Assembly (NCBI RefSeq): GCF_007992095.1
Contig: NZ_BJZP01000014.1
Location: forward strand, 53,151-117,150
Reading direction: 5' to 3'
DNA from: Paenirhizobium naphthalenivorans
GTDB lineage: Bacteria > Pseudomonadota > Alphaproteobacteria > Rhizobiales > Rhizobiaceae
Length of the DNA: 64,000 nucleotides
Under the pieces are notes generated by a model, which did not search any database, was not told where the DNA came from, and saw only the letters and a program-made list of their open reading frames with translations. This document shows, piece after piece, positions 16,748 through 26,804 of the stretch. The translations under genes were made by a program, and so were the position numbers. How positions within the stretch are numbered: position 1 is the first letter of the stretch; every line of letters begins with the position of its first letter.

Positions 16748-18676
16748 TCATCCATTCTTCTCGCTTTCGCGATGAAACCTGTTCTGCCCGACGCAGGCCT
16801 TCATGTCCTCGCGCCGGAACCAGATGGCGCGTCCGCATCTGAGCGGCGGATTGCCTGATGTGAAGACGATCTGTTCATCACTGCGCATGCGCAGTACCTC
16901 GTGCGGCATGATCAGCGGTCGGCGGCTGAGCTGCTTGGATCGAGACCGTGACGATCCCTTCATGCCGGTGGAGCGGTTGGTCTGGTCGACCTCGACGGTG
17001 GTCTCGCCGCAGCGCTTGGAGATGTAGTCGGCCGTGTCCGGATCGTTGATCGCCGAAAACGAGATCCACGACGCGGATTCGAACCATTTGCTGGTCGCGT
17101 CACGTCCGCCATAGGCCTCGCGCATCTGGCCGATCGACTGAAAGATCATGGTGAGCGTGATGCCGTACTTGCGGCCGGCGTCGCGCGCGGTTTCGAGGAT
17201 GCGCAGATAGCCGAGGCGGGCGACCTCGTCGAGCAGGAACAGTGTCCGCCCTTTGACCTCACCATTGCGGTTATAGATGGCGTTCATCAGCGCGCCGATA
17301 ACCACGCGCGCCAGTCCCGGATGCGCCTCCAGCACCTTGAGATCGAGCGCGATGAACACGTCCGTGCCGCCTTCCGCGAGATTGTCGGTCGAGAAGCTAT
17401 CGCCCGACACGAGGGCCGCATAGTTCAGGTAAGACAGCCAGTGGGTTTCCTTCACCGCATTGGCGTAGACACCGGAAAACGTCTCCGGCGTCATGTTGAC
17501 GAAGACGGCAACGTTCTCCTTCACGAAGTCGGATTCCGACTGCTCATGGATGCGCGTGAGCCGTTCGCGCAGCTTCGGCTCCGGTTCGGAAAGATTGGCC
17601 CGGACGCGGCGCAGGGTATGGTCTTTCTCGTCCGTATGGCCGGAGAGGCAGACGTCGGCGATCAGCGCGGTCAGGAGCTGCATGGCGGATGCGCGGAAGA
17701 AGTCATCGCGGGCCGATGCTGCGCGCGCATTGTCGGTCATGATCCAAGTCGCGACCGCGACGATGTCCTCCTCCTTGGTGCCGCCGAAGCGGCCGATCCA
17801 GTCGAGTGCGTTGAAGCCGATCGCCGGCGTCGCAGGATCGAGCACGATCACCTTACGGCCGGCTTTGCGCCGATGATCGATGACCATCGGCGCCACCTCG
17901 CTCGACGGATCGAGCACCACGAGACTGCCGCCCCATTTGAGCGCGGTTGGGACCGTCACCGACGTCGTCTTGAAGCCGCCCGAGCCGGCGAAGACGATGC
18001 CATGCGACGAACCGAACGAACCGTCGAAGCACAGCAGCGGAGACTTGCCGCCGGCGCCCCAGCTTGGCGTCTCTTCGGCGCGAAACGGCATGGCCGCGAC
18101 ACTGTCTTTGTCGACACGATAGCGTTCGCCGATCACGATGCCGCCGGCATCGTCAAACAGTTTTGTCGCATCAGCCATCTTCATCCAGTCGGCCTCGCCA
18201 TGCACCGCCCGCTTTCCGGTGATGCGCCGCGGCGCTGGGTTCGCAAAGGCGGCGTTTCCTCTGATCGCTACTCGCAGGCAGAAGACACCGGCGAAGAGCG
18301 CCGAGGCCGCGCCGAGCATCGTCGCCGGATCGGCATAGGCGAGGACCGATTGTCCTACCGGCACACTGCCGGCAATTTCGGTAAGACGGATCGCCTCGCG
18401 CATGATGGCGATGATGACGACAGCCCCACATCCGGCGACAGCGCCCCATCCGGCACCCTTGATGTTCGCCGATCCGTCCGCGGCGAACAGGAACATCACG
18501 CCGATCGCCGCCGCTGTCACGTAGGGCAGAGCAAGCCCAATACGCCCGAGCATCAGCTTTGCCTGCGCCGTCTTTCCGAATGCCGCCAGCCATTGTTCGA
18601 TGCCGGGCATCAAGATCGCGGCCATGATCATCGTCGCGGCCGGAATGACGGCGAGAAGGAGCTTATTCGCCGTCAT
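16748..18676 (-). CDS. traG: TraG, VirD4-type conjugative coupling protein
   Basis: A 642-aa inner-membrane ATPase that couples the relaxosome to the mating channel. The first 150 residues hold several hydrophobic segments ('[18 protein letters not shown]', '[12 protein letters not shown]', '[12 protein letters not shown]'). Walker A is 'GSGGFKTTS' and Walker B '[12 protein letters not shown]', with '[13 protein letters not shown]' after it as in VirD4/TraG proteins. I start at ATG 18676 because GGAGG lies 9 nt upstream; an earlier in-frame codon at 18724 lies inside traD. It overlaps the end of traD by 14 bp, giving the traC-traD-traG operon order of Ti and rhizobial plasmids. Confidence 0.95.
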   Translation of the reverse strand: MTANKLLLAVIPAATMIMAAILMPGIEQWLAAFGKTAQAKLMLGRIGLALPYVTAAAIGVMFLFAADGSANIKGAGWGAVAGCGAVVIIAIMREAIRLTEIAGSVPVGQSVLAYADPATMLGAASALFAGVFCLRVAIRGNAAFANPAPRRITGKRAVHGEADWMKMADATKLFDDAGGIVIGERYRVDKDSVAAMPFRAEETPSWGAGGKSPLLCFDGSFGSSHGIVFAGSGGFKTTSVTVPTALKWGGSLVVLDPSSEVAPMVIDHRRKAGRKVIVLDPATPAIGFNALDWIGRFGGTKEEDIVAVATWIMTDNARAASARDDFFRASAMQLLTALIADVCLSGHTDEKDHTLRRVRANLSEPEPKLRERLTRIHEQSESDFVKENVAVFVNMTPETFSGVYANAVKETHWLSYLNYAALVSGDSFSTDNLAEGGTDVFIALDLKVLEAHPGLARVVIGALMNAIYNRNGEVKGRTLFLLDEVARLGYLRILETARDAGRKYGITLTMIFQSIGQMREAYGGRDATSKWFESASWISFSAINDPDTADYISKRCGETTVEVDQTNRSTGMKGSSRSRSKQLSRRPLIMPHEVLRMRSDEQIVFTSGNPPLRCGRAIWFRREDMKACVGQNRFHRESEKNG

Positions 18677-18878
18677 TGCCAAAGGCCTCCGCCCCGATTG
18701 CGGTGAGGCGCGATCGCTCCGCATCGTCGCCTTTGATGCGTCGGCTCGCGTCGATCAGCAGCCCAAGCAGCAGCGCCCGTTTCTCGTAGCGCAGGCCGGC
18801 CTTGACGATCAGCCCGCCGAGCTCAATTTTCTCGCGCGTGTCCTTTTTTCGCGCATCGGTCTTCATCGTCCGGGCCAT
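18663..18878 (-). CDS. traD: TraD, Ti-type conjugal transfer protein
   Basis: A 71-aa product, the length I recall for Ti-plasmid TraD. The signature is '[20 protein letters not shown]', ending '[10 protein letters not shown]'. I chose ATG 18878 ('MARTMKTD'); ATG 18866 is a possible alternative. GAGG lies upstream of 18878. It is a small basic helical protein assumed to act in or near the relaxosome with TraC. It starts 4 nt after the traC stop and overlaps traG, so the three are one transcript. Confidence 0.9.
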   Translation of the reverse strand: MARTMKTDARKKDTREKIELGGLIVKAGLRYEKRALLLGLLIDASRRIKGDDAERSRLTAIGAEAFGNDGE

Positions 18879-18882
18879 CCGC

Positions 18883-19179
18883 TCAAGCCTCGCCAGCGCT
18901 GCCCTGGCCCGCGCCAGTCTCGACCGTCGTGGACGAAGCGCTGGCGCTCCCGCCAGCGGCGGCGTCCTTCTTTCCGGTCGCAGCTCCTTTGCCTCCGCGA
19001 AAGTGTTTGGCGATGTTCTCGAACGCCACTTGCAATGCGGTCTCATCGATCTCGATTTCGCCGAGACCGGCTTTCAGCGCGATCCGGCCGATGCGCTCGG
19101 CCTCGCGCGTCTCCGCCTGCTTCAGCTGATCCTGCAGCTTGGCGATTTCTTCCCTGATTTTCGACGACGGTCTCTTCAT
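18883..19179 (-). CDS. traC: TraC, Ti-type relaxosome accessory protein
   Basis: A 98-aa protein from ATG 19179, the length I recall for TraC of Ti plasmids. '[44 protein letters not shown]' is the recognisable core: a helical N-terminus followed by the conserved '[12 protein letters not shown]'. The C-terminal 35 residues are Gly/Ala/Ser/Lys-rich and probably disordered. It is first in the leftward traCDG operon, whose promoter would lie at the tra box at 19254-19271. TraC is thought to assist TraA at oriT. Confidence 0.92.
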   Translation of the reverse strand: MKRPSSKIREEIAKLQDQLKQAETREAERIGRIALKAGLGEIEIDETALQVAFENIAKHFRGGKGAATGKKDAAAGGSASASSTTVETGAGQGSAGEA

Positions 19180-19253
19180 TCCGGTGGCACTCCTTGTCTG
19201 TCCTGGCACTGCTTTCGCAAGGCCAAGACTCCTCCGGATGCGCCTTCTGGGAA

Positions 19254-19271
19254 ACATGCAGATTTGCACGT
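19254..19271. promoter_or_regulatory. tra box (TraR binding site) in the traC-traA divergent region
   Basis: The 18-bp sequence ACATGCAGATTTGCACGT agrees at 15 of 18 positions with the Ti tra box as I recall it (ACGTGCAGATCTGCACAT) and keeps the TGCA-N4-TGCA core. It lies between divergent traCDG and traAFBH, the place where Ti plasmids have their tra box. One site could serve both operons. Confidence 0.8.
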
Positions 19272-19360
19272 CGGCAAAGCCGACACTTTAGAGGATCATC
19301 CCGCCGTTCCGAAGGAGCGGTTCCAAGGGCGCAATTATACGTCGCTGACGCGACGCGTTG
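19270..19360. other. oriT: Origin of transfer (oriT), RSF1010/Ti type
   Basis: AAGGGCGCAATTATACG (19325-19341) matches the nick region of Ti and RSF1010-family origins, whose complementary strand has TAAGTGCGCCCT (here TAATTGCGCCCT). It is flanked by the inverted repeat CGTCGC-TGAC-GCGACG (19340-19355). A second hairpin GTCGGC-AAA-GCCGAC lies at 19270-19284. Placement between traC and traA and the MobQ-type relaxase encoded next door support the call. The exact nick is inferred by analogy. Confidence 0.85.
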
Positions 19361-19427
19361 CGTGAGAGGCCCAACCTGGCCTGGCCGCTCCCGACGAACG
19401 AGGTTCGAACCGGGAGTTTTTTGCGCC

Positions 19428-22400
19428 GTGGCTATCGCCCACTTCTCAGCCAGCATCGTCAGCCGCGGCGACGGCCGCAGCGCGGTGTTGTCTGCGGCCT
19501 ATCGGCACTGCGCGAAGATGGAATACGAGCGCGAAGCCCGCACCATCGACTACACAAGGAAGCAAGGGCTGCTGCACGAGGAGTTTGTGCTCCCGGCCAA
19601 TGCTCCGAAATGGGCACGCGCCCTGATCGCCGACCGCTCGGTTGCCGGCGCCGCGGAAGCCTTCTGGAACACCGTCGAGGCGTTCGAGAAACGCTCCGAT
19701 GCCCAGCTCGCCCGCGACCTGACCATCGCTCTTCCGCTGGAGCTGACGCCCGAGCAGAACATCACGCTGGTGCGGGACTTCGTCGAAAAGCATATCCTCG
19801 CCAAGGGCATGGTCGCGGACTGGGTCATCCATGACAATCCCGGCAATCCGCATATCCACCTGATGACGACATTGCGTCCGCTGACCGAGGATGGCTTCGG
19901 GGCGAAGAAGGTTCCGGTTATCGGCGAAGACGGGCAGCCGCTGCGCACTAAGGCCGGCAAGATCGTCTATGAACTCTGGGCCGGTTCGACCGACGATTTC
20001 AATATCCTGCGCGACGGATGGTTCGAACGGCAGAACCATCATCTGGCGCTGAACGGCGTCGATCTTCGCATCGATGGCCGCTCCTACGAAAAGCAGGGCA
20101 TCGACTTTGAACCGACCATCCACCTCGGCGTCGGCGCCAAGGCGATCGAGCGAAAGGCGGAAAGCCAAGGCGTCCGTCCGGAGCTAGAACGGCTGGAATT
20201 GAACGAGGCGCGCCGGAGGGAAAACGCGCATCGTATTATGCGGCGCCCGGAGATCGTCCTCGACCTCATCACGCGCGAGAAGAGTGTGTTCGATGAACGC
20301 GATATCGCCAAGGTGCTGCACCGCTATGTCGACGATTACCGAGTCTTCCAGCAGCTGCTGGCGCGCATCATGCAGAGCCCGGAATTGCTGCGGCTCCAGC
20401 GCGACACCATCGACTTTGCGACCGGCGAGCGTGTGCAGGCTCGCTATACCACGCGCGAACTGATCCGGCTCGAGGCCGGGATGGTACGTCAGGCAACCTG
20501 GCTCTCGGGACGGAGGACGAATGGCGTTTCCGAGACGGTGCTGGCGGCCGTCTTCTCACGCCACACGCGTCTCTCGGACGAGCAGAAGACCGCGATCGAA
20601 CATGTCTCGGGTTCGGCGCGGATCGCCGCCGTTGTCGGCCGCGCTGGCGCCGGCAAGACCACGATGATGAAGGCTGCTCGGGAGGCGTGGGAGCTTGCCG
20701 GATACCGAGTGGTTGGGGCGGCACTCGCTGGCAAAGCGGCCGAGGGACTGGAGAAGGAAGCTGGCATTCAGAGCCGCACGCTTGCCTCCTGGGAACTGCG
20801 TTGGAAACAGCAGCGCGACATGCTGGACGCAAAGACGGTGTTCGTGATGGACGAGGCGGGCATGGTCGCCTCGAAGCAGATGGCCGGCTTCGTCGATGCT
20901 GTCGCCAGGGCCGGCGCGAAGATCGTCCTCATCGGCGACCCCGAGCAGCTTCAGCCGATCGAGGCGGGTGCCGCCTTCCGCGCCATCATCGACCGCATCG
21001 GCTATGCCGAACTTGAGACGATCTATCGCCAGCGCGAGGACTGGATGCGGCGCGCCTCGCTCGATCTTGCCCGCGGCAATGTCGACCAGGCGCTTCTCGC
21101 CTATCGCACCCGCGGCCATGTCATCGGCGAACGATTGAAGGCGCAAGCCGTCGAGAGCCTGATCGCTTCGTGGAACCACGATTACGATCCAAAGAAGTCC
21201 ATGCTGATCCTGGCGCATCTGCGCCGCGACGTGCATATGCTGAATGAGCTGGCCCGCGCAAAACTGGTGGAGCGCGGCATTGTCGGGGAAGGGCATGCGT
21301 TCCGGACCGCCGGCGGCATGCGCCGTTTCGATGCCGGCGACCAGATCGTCTTTTTGAAGAACGAGGGATCGCTCGGCGTGAAGAACGGCATGATCGGCCA
21401 TGTCGTCGAGGCCGCGCCGAACCGCGTCGTCGCTGTCGTCGGCGAGGGCGATCAGCGGCGGCAGGTGACGGTCGACAGCCGCACCTACAGTAACCTCGAT
21501 CACGGCTACGCCACGACGGTCCACAAGTCGCAAGGCGCGACCGTCGACCGGGTGAAGGTGCTGGCTTCGCTGTCGCTCGACCGGCACCTCACTTACGTCG
21601 CGATGACCCGTCATCGCGAGGATCTGCAGGTTTATTTCGGGCGCCGGTCGTTTGATTTGAACGGCGGGTTGACGAAGGTCCTGTCGCGCAAGAACGCCAA
21701 GGAGACGACGCTCGATTACGAGCGCGGTACGCTCTACCGGCAGGCGCTTCGTTTCGCCGAGAACCGCGGCCTGCACATCGCCCAAGTCGCGCGAACACTG
21801 CTGCGCGACCAGCTCGACTGGACGCTGCGCCAGAAGAACAGGCTCGCCGATCTCACCGACCGTCTTCGGGCGCTCGGCGAACGTCTCGGCTTGCGGCAAT
21901 CCTCGACAACACAAGCGAAGAAGGAGGCGAAGCCCATGGTTGCCGGAATGACCCAGTTCGAGAATTCCGTTGCAGACACAGTCGCAGAGAAGCTCGATAC
22001 CGACCCGTCGCTGAGGAAGCAATGGGAAGACGTTTCCATCCGCTTCCGCTATATCTTCGCCGATCCGGAAGCGGCCTTCCGGGCAATGAACTTCGACGCA
22101 ATTCTCGCCGACAGCCAGGCTGCCAATCAAACGCTGCGGAAGCTTGCCACCGAGCCGGCGTCGATCGGGCCACTCAAGGGCAAGACCGGCATGCTCGCCA
22201 GCAAGACGGATCGTGAGGCGCGCCGGGTGGCCGAGGTCAACGTGCCGGCGCTGACACGCGACCTCGAACGTTATCTCCAGATGCGCGAAACCGCGACACA
22301 GCGCATGGCGGCGGACGAGCACGCGTTGCGTCAACGCGTGTCGATCGACATTCCGGCGCTGTCGCCGGCGGCGCGCGCTGTGCTGGAGCGCGTGCGCGAC

Positions 22401-22730
22401 GCGATCGACCGCTACGATTTGCCTGCCGCACTCGCCTACGCGCTCAGCAACCGCGAGACCAAACTCGAAATCGACGGGTTCAACAAGGCCGTCACGGAGA
22501 GGTTCGGCGAGCGCACGCTGCTCACCAATGCAGCCCGGGAGCCGTCCGGGTCGCTCTTCGAGAAGCTCGCCGACCGTCTCCAGCGACAAGAGCGCGAAGA
22601 GCTCAAGCAAGCCTGGCCGATCATGCGCACGGCGCAGCAGCTCGCCGCCCACGAACGAACGGTGGAAACATTGAAACAGGCGGAGGAAATGCGTCAAACC
22701 CAGCGTCAGACCCCGGTGATGAAGCAGTGA
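19428..22730 (+). CDS. traA: TraA, MobQ relaxase-helicase
   Basis: An 1,100-aa bifunctional protein, the size I recall for Ti TraA. The N-terminus is a MobA/MobL relaxase: '[22 protein letters not shown]' (motif I region) and '[14 protein letters not shown]' (three-His metal motif III). The middle is a RecD/TraI-type helicase with '[13 protein letters not shown]' (Walker A), '[10 protein letters not shown]' (Walker B), '[12 protein letters not shown]' and '[12 protein letters not shown]'. I start at GTG 19428 behind CGGGAG; the frame extends to 19194, but that would overlap oriT and the tra box. It nicks oriT, stays bound to the 5' end and drives unwinding. The stop overlaps traF (GTGA). Confidence 0.95.
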   Translation: MAIAHFSASIVSRGDGRSAVLSAAYRHCAKMEYEREARTIDYTRKQGLLHEEFVLPANAPKWARALIADRSVAGAAEAFWNTVEAFEKRSDAQLARDLTIALPLELTPEQNITLVRDFVEKHILAKGMVADWVIHDNPGNPHIHLMTTLRPLTEDGFGAKKVPVIGEDGQPLRTKAGKIVYELWAGSTDDFNILRDGWFERQNHHLALNGVDLRIDGRSYEKQGIDFEPTIHLGVGAKAIERKAESQGVRPELERLELNEARRRENAHRIMRRPEIVLDLITREKSVFDERDIAKVLHRYVDDYRVFQQLLARIMQSPELLRLQRDTIDFATGERVQARYTTRELIRLEAGMVRQATWLSGRRTNGVSETVLAAVFSRHTRLSDEQKTAIEHVSGSARIAAVVGRAGAGKTTMMKAAREAWELAGYRVVGAALAGKAAEGLEKEAGIQSRTLASWELRWKQQRDMLDAKTVFVMDEAGMVASKQMAGFVDAVARAGAKIVLIGDPEQLQPIEAGAAFRAIIDRIGYAELETIYRQREDWMRRASLDLARGNVDQALLAYRTRGHVIGERLKAQAVESLIASWNHDYDPKKSMLILAHLRRDVHMLNELARAKLVERGIVGEGHAFRTAGGMRRFDAGDQIVFLKNEGSLGVKNGMIGHVVEAAPNRVVAVVGEGDQRRQVTVDSRTYSNLDHGYATTVHKSQGATVDRVKVLASLSLDRHLTYVAMTRHREDLQVYFGRRSFDLNGGLTKVLSRKNAKETTLDYERGTLYRQALRFAENRGLHIAQVARTLLRDQLDWTLRQKNRLADLTDRLRALGERLGLRQSSTTQAKKEAKPMVAGMTQFENSVADTVAEKLDTDPSLRKQWEDVSIRFRYIFADPEAAFRAMNFDAILADSQAANQTLRKLATEPASIGPLKGKTGMLASKTDREARRVAEVNVPALTRDLERYLQMRETATQRMAADEHALRQRVSIDIPALSPAARAVLERVRDAIDRYDLPAALAYALSNRETKLEIDGFNKAVTERFGERTLLTNAAREPSGSLFEKLADRLQRQEREELKQAWPIMRTAQQLAAHERTVETLKQAEEMRQTQRQTPVMKQ

Positions 22731-23257
22731 CCGGTCGTGGTGCGATCACACTGCTCGGTGCGGCTTCGATGTTCATGGGCGGCGTTGTGGTCGCCGGGCT
22801 GATCGGTGGATACAGGCTGAACCTGACGCCGAGCGAGCCGCTCGGGCTCTGGCGGATCGAGAGGCTCGACCGTCCGGTTGAGGCCGGCGACCTTGTCTTC
22901 GTCTGCCCGCCGGCGAACCCGCTGTTCGAACAAGCGCGCCGGCGCGGTTATCTCCGGCGCGGGCTCTGTGCCGGCGGCTTTGCGCCGCTGATCAAGATGG
23001 TCGCGGCACTTCCCGGCCAGCATATCGAGATCGGCGAAAACGTCTTCATCGACGGCCGCTCGCTCGACCTATCCGCCGTCCTGAAGACAGACGGCGAGGG
23101 CAGGGCGATCGCGTCCTATCCCGGCGGGGTCGTACCGCCCGGACGTCTGTTTCTCCACTCTTCTTTTGCGAGCTCCTATGACTCCCGATATTTCGGCCCA
23201 ATCCCCGCTGCGGGCCTGCTCGGCCTTGCCCGCCCGGTCATCATCTTCGATCCATGA
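22727..23257 (+). CDS. traF: TraF, signal-peptidase-like pilin processing protein
   Basis: A 176-aa S26-family protein, the length I recall for Ti TraF. It starts at GTG 22727, overlapping the traA stop. One N-terminal membrane anchor ('[20 protein letters not shown]') is followed by '[12 protein letters not shown]', with the catalytic Ser in the 'S-x-P-x-G' motif, and '[11 protein letters not shown]', with the catalytic Lys. TraF of RP4 and Ti plasmids cyclises or matures the TrbC-type pilin in the periplasm. The mating-pair (trb) genes it would serve are not in this window. Confidence 0.93.
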   Translation: MTGRGAITLLGAASMFMGGVVVAGLIGGYRLNLTPSEPLGLWRIERLDRPVEAGDLVFVCPPANPLFEQARRRGYLRRGLCAGGFAPLIKMVAALPGQHIEIGENVFIDGRSLDLSAVLKTDGEGRAIASYPGGVVPPGRLFLHSSFASSYDSRYFGPIPAAGLLGLARPVIIFDP

Positions 23258-24446
23258 TCGCACCGGTCAACGCCGGCCATCCTCTTTACTCGTCGTTGCC
23301 GCGGTGGCCTGCGGCTGGATCGGCTGGAGCGGCCATGTGCTGGCCCTACCGGTGGCAATGCTCTTTCCGGCGCTCTGGGCGATGGCGTCTTCGCGCCTTG
23401 TCGCTGCGCTGGTGTCGACAGGCTATTTCCTCGCCGCCTCACGCGGCCTGCCGCAGGGCGTCGCGAATTTCTATTCCGCGGACCTCTGGCCCGGGCTCCT
23501 GCTTTGGGCGGGCGCCTCCTTCTCTTTCGTCGCGGTGCATGTGGCGGCCTGGACATCACCGGTTAGGGGGCGGATCGGGACGTGGCATCGGGGGAGGACG
23601 GTGCGCTATCTGGCGGCGGCGGTGCTCACTGGTTTGCCGCCCTTCGGCATCACGGGTTGGGCGCATCCGCTGACATCAGCCGGCGTCTTGTTTCCGGGAT
23701 GGGGATGGTGGGGGCTTATCGCGACGGCAGCCGGCCTTCTCGTCATGACGACGCGAGCGTGGCCGGCTGCGGCCATCGCGCTCGGAGGGTTCTGGCTCTG
23801 GTCCGCCGCAACGTGGACGGAACCGAAACGACCGGACGGATGGAAAGCCGTCGATCTCGAACAGGGCCAGAGGCTCGGACGCGACGGATCGCTCGAGCAT
23901 CACCGTGCCCTGATCGCAACGGTTCGGCTTGCGGCAGGAGAGGGAGCCCGCGTGGTCGTCCTTCCCGAAAGTGCGCTCGGCCTCTGGACGCCGACGGTCG
24001 CGCGCCTCTGGCAGGAGGCGATCCTGGATCTCGACATCACCGTCATGGCCGGCGCCGCGGTCGTCGACGCTGAGGGATATGACAATGTAATGGTGGCGGT
24101 TTCGGGCGACGCGGCAAGGATCCTCTATCGCGAGCGGATGCCCGTTCCGGTCTCCATGTGGCAGCCCTGGCTTGCCTGGACAGGGCAGGGCGGCGGCGCT
24201 CGCGCCCACTTTTTCGAGAACCCGGCCGTCGAGATCGGCGGTATCAGGATCGCGCCGCTGATCTGCTACGAGCAACTCATCCTCTGGCCGGTATTGCAGT
24301 CGATGCTGCACGGCCCCGGCGTCATCGTCGCGACAGGCAATGGCTGGTGGACCAGGGGCACGTCCATCGTCGCCATCCAGCAGGCGAGCACCGTCGCCTG
24401 GGCCAAGCTCTTCGATCTGCCTGTCGTCATGGCCTTCAACACGTGA
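23178..24446 (+). CDS. traB: TraB, membrane protein with nitrilase-like domain
   Basis: About 422 aa if started at ATG 23178, which overlaps traF by 80 bp; a GTG near 23304 is an alternative that would begin just before the first membrane helix. Five or six membrane segments (residues about 40-220) precede a carbon-nitrogen hydrolase domain. This resembles Lnt, the apolipoprotein N-acyltransferase. The catalytic Glu ('VVLPESALG') and Cys ('PLICYEQLI') are present; where nitrilases have the catalytic Lys the sequence reads '[12 protein letters not shown]', with Arg. Ti-plasmid TraB boosts conjugation in an unknown way. It lies in the traAFBH operon. Confidence 0.88.
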   Translation: MTPDISAQSPLRACSALPARSSSSIHDRTGQRRPSSLLVVAAVACGWIGWSGHVLALPVAMLFPALWAMASSRLVAALVSTGYFLAASRGLPQGVANFYSADLWPGLLLWAGASFSFVAVHVAAWTSPVRGRIGTWHRGRTVRYLAAAVLTGLPPFGITGWAHPLTSAGVLFPGWGWWGLIATAAGLLVMTTRAWPAAAIALGGFWLWSAATWTEPKRPDGWKAVDLEQGQRLGRDGSLEHHRALIATVRLAAGEGARVVVLPESALGLWTPTVARLWQEAILDLDITVMAGAAVVDAEGYDNVMVAVSGDAARILYRERMPVPVSMWQPWLAWTGQGGGARAHFFENPAVEIGGIRIAPLICYEQLILWPVLQSMLHGPGVIVATGNGWWTRGTSIVAIQQASTVAWAKLFDLPVVMAFNT

Positions 24447-24461
24447 GAAAGGAAAACCGGG

Positions 24462-25091
24462 ATGGTCGACGCCGCCCTCATCCAGCAATGCGCAGATCCC
24501 GGCCTGAAGCCGGCGATCGTGGAACAGTTCATCGAGCGGGCAGGATCGCAGGATCCGCTTGCCGTGACCGTCCGATCCGGAAACCGCGTCGTTCTTGTGC
24601 CGAAACCGACGACGCCAGACGAGGCCATGGAGCTGATCCGCCAGAACATCGGCCGCAACAGCCTACGGGTCGGGATCACGCAGTATCCGGCCGGTCTTGG
24701 CATTATGGAGGCGGGCGAGCTCAAGCCGGACATCGTCGACGCCTGCGCCAATCTGAAAATGGGCACGGCCCTGTTCGCCAAGGTCTATCGCATCGTCATG
24801 AAGTGGTACGGCAACCCCACCGACAAGGAAGCCCTGCCGCAGGTGTTCGACGACGCCATCATCGCCTGGCAGAGCGGATACTTCGAGGGGACAGCGGTGT
24901 TCCGGGCGCCCGACCCTGGCGGGGTCGAGGTGGCTGAGCCTGACAAGGAGGAGCCCACGAGCAATGCTACCCAGCCGTCGGCAGATTCTGCCGAGGAAGC
25001 CGTGAGCGATCCCGTCAGGGATGAGGCCCGCGATGGCGATCCAAACAAGGCCGGCATCCGTGTCAATCTCTCCGGAATTGGTGCTGAATGA
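24462..25091 (+). CDS. traH: TraH, Ti-type conjugal transfer protein
   Basis: A 209-aa protein from ATG 24462 with GAAAGGA upstream; last gene of traAFBH. The first 150 residues form a compact helical domain ('VDAALIQQCADPGLKPAIVEQFIERAGS', 'GTALFAKVYRIVMKWYGNP', 'DDAIIAWQSGYFEGTAVF') characteristic of rhizobial TraH. The last 55 residues are acidic, rich in Glu/Asp/Ala and probably disordered. The N-terminal region has some resemblance to lytic-transglycosylase-like folds, but no catalytic claim can be made. Its role in transfer is not well defined. Confidence 0.9.
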   Translation: MVDAALIQQCADPGLKPAIVEQFIERAGSQDPLAVTVRSGNRVVLVPKPTTPDEAMELIRQNIGRNSLRVGITQYPAGLGIMEAGELKPDIVDACANLKMGTALFAKVYRIVMKWYGNPTDKEALPQVFDDAIIAWQSGYFEGTAVFRAPDPGGVEVAEPDKEEPTSNATQPSADSAEEAVSDPVRDEARDGDPNKAGIRVNLSGIGAE

Positions 25092-25131
25092 CGTTGATGC
25101 TCGCGACATTCACCGCACGACTTGCTTGATC

Positions 25132-25149
25132 ATGTGCATGTTTGCACTG
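25132..25149. promoter_or_regulatory. Second tra-box-like site upstream of traM
   Basis: ATGTGCATGTTTGCACTG keeps the TGCA-N4-TGCA core and agrees at 12 of 18 positions with the tra box. It lies 41 bp after traH and 264 bp before the traM start. A TraR site here would fit the known TraR activation of traM, which gives negative feedback. Weaker than the site at 19254. Confidence 0.5.
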
Positions 25150-25412
25150 GCGAATTCAGCTTCCGCCCTCTATAAGGGCGGATAGGGCAGTACGCGCTGC
25201 CCCGAGGTGTGGAAACCTCTATCTGGCGGTTGGTGCTGGCCGTTGCAGCACCAGAATCCTCTGACCGATTGGCCGGGGGCCTGTGACGTATGTCCAGGTG
25301 CTCCGGTACTAAAGGTCGCAGGACTGTCCAGGTACAGTTTCCAACCCCCGGCTTGGGATCAGGGATTAACGTTTGCGGGGGCGCACCGCGGACAAGCCGG
25401 AGACGAAATCGA

Positions 25413-25721
25413 ATGGTATCGGAGTCCACATCGTCAGAAGAAAAAATGGAGATCCGCGCTGTAGTCGGGCTGACGCAGGGTCTCCCCAAGCCTGACCTTG
25501 AGAGCCTGACCGTGGACGCCATCCGAATCCACCGACATTTGGTCGACGAGGCAGACCAGCTTTTCCAGAACCTTCCCGACGATTACAAATCCGGGAAGGC
25601 GACCGGCGGCGCTCAGCATCTCAGCTACATCCAGGCCTGCATGGAGATGCACGCGCAGATGTATGTGGTGAACACGCTGGTCACTATCCTTGGCTATATT
25701 CCGAAAGTTTTGGTGAACTGA
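25413..25721 (+). CDS. traM: TraM, antiactivator of TraR
   Basis: A 102-aa protein, the size I recall for Ti TraM, starting at ATG 25413 with GGAGA upstream. The conserved body reads 'GLTQGLPKPDLESLTVDAIRIHRHLVDEADQLF' and 'GGAQHLSYIQACMEMHAQMYVVNTLVTILGYIPKV', the two-helix structure that binds the TraR C-terminus and stops it binding DNA until quorum is reached. The stops of traM and convergent traR are 3 bp apart. The in-frame codons before 25413 have no TraM similarity. Confidence 0.95.
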   Translation: MVSESTSSEEKMEIRAVVGLTQGLPKPDLESLTVDAIRIHRHLVDEADQLFQNLPDDYKSGKATGGAQHLSYIQACMEMHAQMYVVNTLVTILGYIPKVLVN

Positions 25722-25724
25722 TCC

Positions 25725-26429
25725 TCAGATCAGTCTTCTGCGAATGGCGACGGCGGTCAGATGGGTCAGTGTGTGAACGTCGAAGCGCTTCTTCGTTTCG
25801 GCGATCTTGACGCGCACGCTGTTGTATTTGACACCCTCAAGGTCCGCCGCTTCCTCCATCGTCTTCCCGACGGCGATCCAGCTCAGATAGGCGGCGCCCT
25901 TGGGATCGAGACCGATCGGCTCTTCGACACTTGGGGTCGGATCAGCAAGATTGATGCGGGCATGAAGTTGCGCGACCGCGGACGCGGCCTCGACAGGGTC
26001 GATCTCGCGGTCCAAGTCGATTACCGGCTTCTCCGAGGCAAGCGTGAATATCGCGAGGGAGCCGTATGCGGCTTTGATGGGGATTGTAATGCCGGACCGA
26101 ATCCCGAAGTCGGCCGCATGCGCGTAGAAGGAGCGTTCGGCCTTGGAGGGTCTTGACGTCTGGTGTTCGCCGCTCCAGGTGAAGGTCCGCTTCAGGGATT
26201 TCGCGCGTCGAACGACAGGATCGATCGCAATATAGTCGCGCGCGAAATAGTCGGACTGAAACTCTTGGCGATAATTGGAGATTGCGACGGAGCGCCCCGG
26301 CTGGAGGTTGAGATAGGCATACCCTGCGAACCCAATCTGCTCGGTAAAGGTTGCGAGGGCGAGTTTAAGGATGCCTTCATCTCCAGGGATTGCGGCGAGA
26401 TCGGTCAACTTGTCCAGCCAGTATTGCAT
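25725..26429 (-). CDS. traR: TraR, LuxR-type quorum-sensing activator of conjugation
   Basis: A 234-aa protein, the length I recall for Ti TraR, with '[14 protein letters not shown]' at the N-terminus, '[16 protein letters not shown]' in the acyl-homoserine-lactone domain and '[24 protein letters not shown]' as the C-terminal HTH. Tyr53, Asp70 and Trp85 of the signal pocket are kept, but position 57, Trp in Ti TraR, is Phe here (codon TTT at 26259-26261). TraR dimers bind tra boxes at 19254 and perhaps 25132. No traI-type signal synthase is in this window. Confidence 0.95.
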   Translation of the reverse strand: MQYWLDKLTDLAAIPGDEGILKLALATFTEQIGFAGYAYLNLQPGRSVAISNYRQEFQSDYFARDYIAIDPVVRRAKSLKRTFTWSGEHQTSRPSKAERSFYAHAADFGIRSGITIPIKAAYGSLAIFTLASEKPVIDLDREIDPVEAASAVAQLHARINLADPTPSVEEPIGLDPKGAAYLSWIAVGKTMEEAADLEGVKYNSVRVKIAETKKRFDVHTLTHLTAVAIRRRLI

Positions 26430-26804
26430 TCAGAACTCCATCATCGATCGTCAGGGGGCAGAGGTCAAATTATTCCTCTGCGGATAGAGCGCCGTAGTGC
26501 CGCAGTTTGGCACCTTCAGCTGAACCGTAGGCGGTGAACTACGCCTGACGCTTTCTATGTAACTGGGCGATCCACCACCGATCAACGAAAAAACATACGA
26601 CAGAAGTGCTTCCAGACAGCCTCAAGCGATAGCGCATGAGCTTCATGTTTGGAGTTCCCGACAGCGCCCATCCCATTTCACGGTGAGGGTCGAGATCTTT
26701 AGCAGGCATTCACCGAGTAGAAACAGTTCAGGCTGATTGCCGTGGTGGTTCCACCCTGTTGTCGGGTGGAGCCACCTGGGCTAGACGTTGCTACATCAAT
26801 CCTT
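26430..26804. other. Boundary between the tra region and the catabolic module
   Basis: 375 bp without a supported gene. Base composition is lower in GC than on either side. The only clear structure is the hairpin at 26744-26776. No IS end or attachment repeat was recognised. Confidence 0.3.
26744..26776 (-). terminator. Long hairpin after the HMG-CoA-lyase-family gene
   Basis: GGTGGTTCCACCC (26744-26756) pairs with GGGTGGAGCCACC (26764-26776), 13-bp stem with one T-G pair and a 7-nt loop. It lies 28 bp past the end of the leftward operon. No T-run follows, so it may act with Rho or as an RNA 3' end stabiliser. Confidence 0.5.
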
